Below are positions 59,813 to 64,000 of a stretch of 64,000 nt of DNA, one piece after another (within the stretch, counting starts at the first letter, position 1; the number at the start of each line of letters is the position of its first letter). The notes under the pieces are model-generated. The model saw only the letters and a program-made list of their open reading frames with translations, was not told the DNA's origin and made no database searches. The DNA is from Bradyrhizobium guangzhouense (GTDB lineage: Bacteria; Pseudomonadota; Alphaproteobacteria; Rhizobiales; Xanthobacteraceae), in NCBI RefSeq assembly GCF_004114955.1, contig NZ_CP030053.1:558001-622000 (forward strand), in the 5' to 3' direction. The position numbers and the translations under genes were made by a program.

Positions 59813-60211
59813 CTAGGATCGGAGCGCGACGGGCCGTCCGCGGGTGTCCGCAAGGGCGAGCGAAAGCATCGCATCTTGTGCGACTGGTTGGCTTGAGGGG
59901 GCGCCTCCAAGGCGGTAGGGCGCCACATTCAGCCCGAGCGAGCTGAACAGCTTCCGCCTCATGCCACTGGCGAGGCCTTGAGACAAAATCTTCCGCATCT
60001 TCGCTTCGAGCGACCCAAAGTCGCCGTCATGTGCATGGAAGTATGCGCCGATAACGCTGCCGCCGGATACCATCGAAAGGACGCCAATCCGGTGCTGAGA
60101 CCCAAGCCGATCGCACGCCCTCAGGCGACCGAGATGAAATCCATACTGCGTCCGAAGTGTGTTAGCCGGCGAGGTCAACTGGGCGGACGTGGGGCGGCCA
60201 GGTCCTTGCAA
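59813..60211 (-). pseudogene. Patatin-like phospholipase fragment
   Basis: On the minus strand the frame includes SMVSGGSVIGAYFHAH, the nucleophile-elbow type sequence (GxSxG-like) of patatin-like proteins, and SLEAKMRKILSQGLASGMRRKL. The upstream oxyanion-hole region is absent, and the sequence after the fragment does not continue the domain. The fragment lies at the start of a gene-poor zone before the mobilization genes. Confidence 0.5.
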
Positions 60212-60450
60212 GGATCGCAGCGCATGATACGCCTCCGGTACACTGCGATAGCCTCGCTTGACGCCCTAGCTTCCCATGGCTTGTCACATCGCTTGATACC
60301 TCGGCTGGCCGTTCATCCGGCAACCAGAGATGGGATGTATTACACGCAAGCGCGCTAAGTTGTCGCGCAGCGTGGTGTCCGAGTCCAACGGCTTGATCAG
60401 AGCAGGCCGGCCTCGAAGTCTCGGCGGGTTAACGGCTGGCATGCCTCGAA

Positions 60451-61752
60451 TTAGAGTTTGACCCCTGAGGGCTGGTACGAGAGCGCTTCATCGCTGAGAG
60501 CAGGGCTCGATTCTTCTACGGGCTGCTGCGATAGTGCTCGATGTTCGCGCGTCGGCGGTCTGGCCAGCAGAATTGCCTTGCCAAGCTTCAACGAACGTCC
60601 GGCGTGAATTATCAACTTATCGATCGGAGTCGACACCCAAGCATCATCTGACCAAAGCAATTCGAGGGCCCGATCGAGTATCGCCTCGCCCCTCGAAAGC
60701 CTTCGAAGCCTTTCAGCGATTCGGTTTCCAGCGTCGGTTGAGCCGACCCTCACGCCGGCCGGAAGATAGGTCAGCTTGAGGGTTTTGATCCTGAGACGCT
60801 TCAGCAAGACCTCAAGATCGTCGGTCTTGTCCTGACGCAGCTTTTCGATGTTGGACGTTAGACTAGCCTCGGGAATGCCATCAGCATCGATTGTCTTGCC
60901 GAAGAGTGCAGAAAACCTCGCGCTCGCCTCTTGATACACAAGTGTACGCGGCTGTTGCAGGATACGGTGCAGCACTCCGATTAGTCGGTCTCGTCGAAAG
61001 AGTAAGATGGAATCCTCCGAACGATCACCCTGCCGGATCATAACGCCGGCGTTGGAAAGAAACCTAGCAAACGACTGCTCCGAAGCGCCGCTATTCCAGA
61101 GGCGCTCCAGTCTTGCACAGAAGGAAGCCAAGTCTAGGCCCTCTGCGGCAGCGGATCTCCGCATTGCGTCCGTCATACGAGATTGCTGCGAGGGCCATAC
61201 TTTCTTCAGGTCTGTGAGCCAACGAGCGACGTCTGGTCGATCCTCCTTGATCAAATGAGTGACAATCGAGTCATGGTAGGGCGAAATCGAGGTCTGTCCC
61301 TCGAGATCGAACGCCGCAACCGCTGCGACCTTGTGAAGCCGTCGGGCATGATTTCGCATGTCCAGCGCCAGTTTTGTGATGGGAGAGACGTGACCTAGAA
61401 CGCAGTGAAAATGGGTCGGTCCGCCCCCTCGGCGCGCACGAAGTTTTTCGTGTGACCAGACCATCAGCGGATGGTCTGCTGCGTTCAGTTCCGTGATGAT
61501 GAGGTTTAAGATGCGATTGAGATCTTTCTTATCCAACTGCGTCGTGGGCGAAATGATGATGTGCCAAAAAGCGATGCGCGCTCGCGACGCCCGTTGCAGA
61601 CACTGCATGACGCGCATTCCGTCTAGTGCGTTTGCCACGTAGAGGTTTCTGCTCTCGCCCGGCTCTGTCGCCCGGTACGCATCTTGCGCCAGATATCCAC
61701 TGAGGCGCCGCGCCCCCTCGCTTTTCTTGTATTTGTAGGCCTTTACAATCAT
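60451..61752 (-). CDS. Relaxase/mobilization nuclease (MobA/VirD2-type)
   Basis: A 433-residue protein resembling mobilization relaxases, which nick DNA at oriT and lead it into a recipient cell. The N-terminal part (1-150) has SGYLAQDAYRAT, a helix with WHIIISPTTQLDKKDLNRIL, and the metal-site-like THFHCVLGHVSP. The catalytic Tyr may be Tyr7 or Tyr20. The remaining 280 residues are helical and basic with no helicase motifs. It overlaps the preceding small gene by four bases (ATGA), the usual MobC-MobA order. No type IV secretion genes are in view, so transfer would need a helper. Confidence 0.75.
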   Translation of the reverse strand: MIVKAYKYKKSEGARRLSGYLAQDAYRATEPGESRNLYVANALDGMRVMQCLQRASRARIAFWHIIISPTTQLDKKDLNRILNLIITELNAADHPLMVWSHEKLRARRGGGPTHFHCVLGHVSPITKLALDMRNHARRLHKVAAVAAFDLEGQTSISPYHDSIVTHLIKEDRPDVARWLTDLKKVWPSQQSRMTDAMRRSAAAEGLDLASFCARLERLWNSGASEQSFARFLSNAGVMIRQGDRSEDSILLFRRDRLIGVLHRILQQPRTLVYQEASARFSALFGKTIDADGIPEASLTSNIEKLRQDKTDDLEVLLKRLRIKTLKLTYLPAGVRVGSTDAGNRIAERLRRLSRGEAILDRALELLWSDDAWVSTPIDKLIIHAGRSLKLGKAILLARPPTREHRALSQQPVEESSPALSDEALSYQPSGVKL

Positions 61753-62090
61753 TTGCGCCGCCCAGAGCTGTCCAAGTCGAGTGCAGCCGTCGTCAATTTG
61801 ACGAGTCTGTCTACGATTGCCAGATAGTGAGGATGATCGCTGAGTTCGCTTCGGATTAAGTTCCCGAACGCGATGATTTCCTTGTGGAAGTTGGCCAACT
61901 TTGTGGACTGCGCGAAATTCTGTTTACCTGGGCGGCGTGTCCGCTTGCCTAAGTGAATGTCGAGCAGTGCTTGCAAGAACTCCGCCTGGCTGATCCCGCC
62001 GTCCTTTGCCGCATTTTTGACTTGAGTTTTGAACTCAGAGGTCGCGCGTATTGAAAGCGGTACCTTGTTCTGGTGATCCTTCCCGCTCAT
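61749..62090 (-). CDS. MobC-like ribbon-helix-helix relaxosome accessory protein
   Basis: A 113-residue protein with an N-terminal pattern of a ribbon-helix-helix DNA-binding protein (VPLSIRATSEFKTQVKNAAK, then GGISQAEFLQALL). The C-terminal half (NFHKEIIAFGNLIRSEL onward) is helical, as in MobC-type proteins that help open oriT. It is directly upstream of and overlaps the relaxase gene. An oriT would be expected in the gap beyond 62091. Confidence 0.75.
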   Translation of the reverse strand: MSGKDHQNKVPLSIRATSEFKTQVKNAAKDGGISQAEFLQALLDIHLGKRTRRPGKQNFAQSTKLANFHKEIIAFGNLIRSELSDHPHYLAIVDRLVKLTTAALDLDSSGRRK

Positions 62091-62249
62091 GTGGGCCTCA
62101 CGCGGAGGTCAGCTAAAGGCCCACATGGCTCGGCGCGTGCGCAGTCATCTAACCGCGACTGAGGCGATCTGACTGAAAGGAGCGATTGGAGGTTGATGGC
62201 TCCGGCGGAATTGCCATCATTGAGGTACGCGATAGTGGTTGGTTTTTTT

Positions 62250-62268
62250 GGCTGGATTTTTTCCAGCC
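62250..62268 (+). repeat. Short hairpin near the mobilization genes
   Basis: GGCTGGA (62250-62256) and TCCAGCC (62262-62268) form a seven-pair stem with a five-T loop. It lies 160 bases upstream of the MobC-like start, where an oriT hairpin or an antisense terminator could sit. Confidence 0.45.
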
Positions 62269-62463
62269 CGACTCTCACCGATCACCCGACCTGATAGCCA
62301 TTGTAGCTCTCGGGAAACACAGCACCTTGACCCTTACAAGCTAAAGGAAAACCAGCGCAAATTCAAGAATCCTTGTTCAAATGCCCAAGTATCGTGTTTG
62401 CTCGGAACGCAGTGTAAGTCAGACCTCGGGCAGCGTGCGATAGCTTGGCTTGGACGGTTAGCT

Positions 62464-62485
62464 GCCGTCAGCTCGAGCTGACGGC
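62464..62485. repeat. Perfect 22-base palindrome
   Basis: The half site GCCGTCAGCTC is followed at once by its exact reverse complement, with no spacer. Such a dyad could be a protein-binding site (for example a recombinase or a regulator) or part of a transfer origin. Confidence 0.6.
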
Positions 62486-62725
62486 CACTTAGCACATTGA
62501 TCCCGGGACTCTGCCGCGGCGCAGGGGAACCCCATTCCCCCCATCGTTAACCACTGCGCATTTTACAATGTGGCGAGTCTCAGGGACGGTTGCCATTTGA
62601 CGTATTGTCCCAGCGAACTAAAGTAGTCCGCGGTATAACCCGAATTGTAGTCCACCAACCTTCCAAAACCTGCCGTGATCGCGTTTTTTTTAGGAAATAG
62701 AGCCGGATAGGGAAAATTTGTCGGG

Positions 62726-62745
62726 GAGTCCCTCCCTCTCCGCCA
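62726..62745 (+). repeat. Copy of a tRNA-Ser 3' end (possible attachment site)
   Basis: The bases read GAGTCCCTCCCTCTCCGCCA: part of a T loop, a T-stem half, an acceptor-stem half (CCTCTCC), discriminator G and CCA, as in tRNA-Ser. The rest of a tRNA is not present upstream. Integrases of genomic islands often leave such 3' ends as the far attachment site. Confidence 0.5.
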
Positions 62746-63081
62746 AATCAAACACCCATCTAATTGAAATCGTTGGGATATATTTGATTGTTTGGGCCTG
62801 CCCTAGTAGCCGCCCTACGGCACCTCTGACAACCGCTGCGAAACCACTGTCTGGGTGAGTCCAGCGGCCTTGTGGCGCTCTTTTGGCAGTCTGCACAGCT
62901 GTGTGTAGCGCCCAGTATCATCACCTTGAGCTTCGGAAGGACCCGTGGGGTAAGCGGGCGAGCGTATGCCGGCCTTCAAAGGAAGCCCGAACGGCTGCCC
63001 GCTACGATGAGAAGCGGAGGCGCCTGAGGCCCCAAAGCCGCCGAGCCGGTTCCTCGCCCCACCGGTCCAAGGCCGCCTAGC

Positions 63082-63122
63082 GGGCTCCCACGACCTCTAG
63101 TGGGCAGGTTGCAAGGGAGCCC
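63082..63122. repeat. Inverted repeat upstream of the nuclease-like gene
   Basis: GGGCTCCC (63082-63089) pairs with GGGAGCCC (63115-63122); a second, mutually exclusive pairing CCCAC/GTGGG lies inside. It ends about 90 bases before ATG 63214. It may be a terminator of an unseen transcript or a regulatory leader. Confidence 0.4.
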
Positions 63123-63213
63123 CGACACGCGTAAGTCAGGCCAGCAATACTACTAAATATATATAAATACCCACCGCGGTCCGTCCGAGCCGCAAACCCC
63201 AAAGCGGCGGCCT

Positions 63214-64000
63214 ATGGCCAAGCAGACGCGGGAACAACGTATTGAGCTCGCTCGGACGCGCTTAATCCGCGTGGTCAGCTCCCATTCCGTGGCTACGATG
63301 CGCACCCTTGAGATGAAAATCTCGGACGCTGGCCCGTTTAATCAGCGCATAGACCCTCACATTCTGACTGAAGCCCGAAATCAGCTGCTCGCAGAAAGCA
63401 TTCTGCAACGCCGGCAGCCTGGCGTCGGCAAGCCAACCTATTTTTTCCTCGGCAACACGGCATGGGAAGGCCATGCCGATCGCTACGCTGTGCTCGACGC
63501 CATTCAGACTGAGCTCGCCCAGCAGGCTGTTACAATGCGCACGGGCCAGGCGCTCGAAATCGCTGTCTTCCGTACGATGACGGCTGCCCAGCAAAATTTC
63601 TTTGGTAGATTTCTCGACCTAACCAAACATGGCGACGACCAGCTCTATCGCAAAGTCGAGCCGCCCAATTACATCGGCGACAACGTCATGCCGGATGACC
63701 GGCTCCTCGATTTCATGGTTTGCCATGGCGGCGTGTGGGCAGGCATCGAGTGCAAGAACGTGCGGGAGTGGCTCTATCCCGACCGGCGCGAGGTGAAAGA
63801 CCTGCTCGATAAAGCCGTGGCCCTGAACTGTGTGCCGGTTCTGATAGCGCGCCGTATTCACCCTTCCACGTTTCTCCTCTTCAACAAGTGCGGGATAATT
63901 ATTCACCAAACCTATAACCAACGCCTGGCCAACGCCGACGCAGACCTTGCCGCCCGTGCTCGCGCAAAGGACACGCTCGGCTACTTCGACATGAAACTAG
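63214..64000 (+). CDS. Nuclease-like protein with winged-helix N-terminus (3' end outside window)
   Basis: The frame from ATG 63214 is open to the window end, giving at least 262 residues. Residues about 10-80 look like a winged helix (LARTRLIRVVSSHSVATMRT, then a QRRQPGVGKPTYFFLGN wing). Residues about 165-195 contain DDRLLDFMVCHGG followed by WAGIECKN, a spacing of Asp and ExK that fits a PD-(D/E)xK nuclease core; the next strand is ALNCVPVLIARR. I do not recognise the exact family. It could be a restriction-like or defence nuclease, or an element maintenance protein. Ribosome site is weak (GCGGCGG). Confidence 0.65.
   Translation, partial: MAKQTREQRIELARTRLIRVVSSHSVATMRTLEMKISDAGPFNQRIDPHILTEARNQLLAESILQRRQPGVGKPTYFFLGNTAWEGHADRYAVLDAIQTELAQQAVTMRTGQALEIAVFRTMTAAQQNFFGRFLDLTKHGDDQLYRKVEPPNYIGDNVMPDDRLLDFMVCHGGVWAGIECKNVREWLYPDRREVKDLLDKAVALNCVPVLIARRIHPSTFLLFNKCGIIIHQTYNQRLANADADLAARARAKDTLGYFDMKL

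Larger units (their letters stand above)
62091..63213. other. Gene-poor 1.1 kb gap with hairpins, a tRNA-Ser 3' fragment and a possible oriT
   Basis: No frame in this stretch has both a ribosome site and a protein-like pattern. It contains a seven-pair hairpin at 62250, a perfect 22-base palindrome at 62464, a 20-base tRNA-Ser 3' end at 62726, an AT-rich patch near 63145-63170 (tactaaatatatataaatac) that could be a promoter, and an inverted repeat at 63082. The first 400 bases next to MobC are the best place for an oriT. Confidence 0.55.

Noticed and set aside
62087..62278. A 63-codon minus-strand frame overlapping the MobC-like start by four bases
   Set aside because: The overlap is tempting, but the sequence is low in protein-like features, has no ribosome site and covers the likely oriT region.
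62563..63080. Short frames on both strands (62563-62751 minus; 62883-63080 plus)
   Set aside because: Neither has a ribosome site or a plausible protein pattern; the first runs across the tRNA-Ser fragment.

Overview
The window looks like a chromosome segment of a photosynthetic alphaproteobacterium, most probably Bradyrhizobium or a close relative. The reasons are the bacteriochlorophyll/puh gene order, ROSE-type RNA thermometers on small heat-shock genes, a high-G+C base composition and several small proteins of the kind found in that group. This assignment is inferred from sequence reading alone.

Layout. (1) Positions 1-14.2 kb hold a tightly packed photosynthesis operon on the + strand: bchB (5' end outside the window), bchH, bchL, bchM, lhaA, puhA, puhB, puhC, a small unknown gene, acsF, puhE, hemA and a coproporphyrinogen oxidase. 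It covers the heme/bacteriochlorophyll pathway from 5-aminolevulinate to the chlorin stage, plus reaction-centre H subunit and assembly factors. (2) 14.2-25.7 kb holds small membrane and stress genes (including a DUF427 protein and a CBS protein), a 1,868-residue kinase/ATPase/histidine-kinase protein with two response regulators, an SDR and an HWE-type kinase. (3) 25.9-34.6 kb is one unidirectional series of exported hydrolases and redox proteins: two metallo-beta-lactamase-fold proteins, two cofactor-free haloperoxidase paralogs (one Tat-exported), a third alpha/beta hydrolase, cytochrome P460, DUF202, SoxC/SoxD-like proteins and DUF302. (4) 35-41.4 kb is a light/oxidative-stress region: an EAL phosphodiesterase next to a BLUF photoreceptor, GTP cyclohydrolase I, an iron-sulfur (6-4)-type photolyase, a ChrR-type anti-sigma factor with its ECF sigma factor, DUF2177 and fasciclin genes. 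(5) 41.5-46.6 kb carries a LysR regulator divergent from dabB-dabA, an inorganic-carbon uptake system. (6) 46.6-51 kb holds small genes, an IS remnant, a hybrid histidine kinase and two broken genes. (7) 51.1-59.7 kb is a heat-shock island: rpoH, three hsp20 genes, groES-groEL, a DegP-type protease and several unknown small genes. (8) 59.8-64 kb holds a patatin remnant, a relaxase/mobilization pair, a long stretch without convincing genes containing a 20-base copy of a tRNA-Ser 3' end, and an incomplete gene with nuclease-like sequence running off the window.

How the genes fit together. The main regulatory observation is a two-part motif, TGATCC then 15-16 bases then CGTT, placed at promoter distance before six transcription units: the ECF sigma operon itself, folE, DUF2177, fasciclin, a 66-residue gene and the DUF427 gene. 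The last two lie 25 kb away, beside the photosynthesis operon. This suggests that the sigma/ChrR pair, whose relatives respond to singlet oxygen in phototrophs, controls a photo-oxidative-stress regulon spread over this window. The mobilization genes next to a tRNA-Ser fragment raise the possibility that part of the region lies on a mobilizable island; no integrase is visible, so this is only inference.

No rRNA, complete tRNA or CRISPR array was seen.
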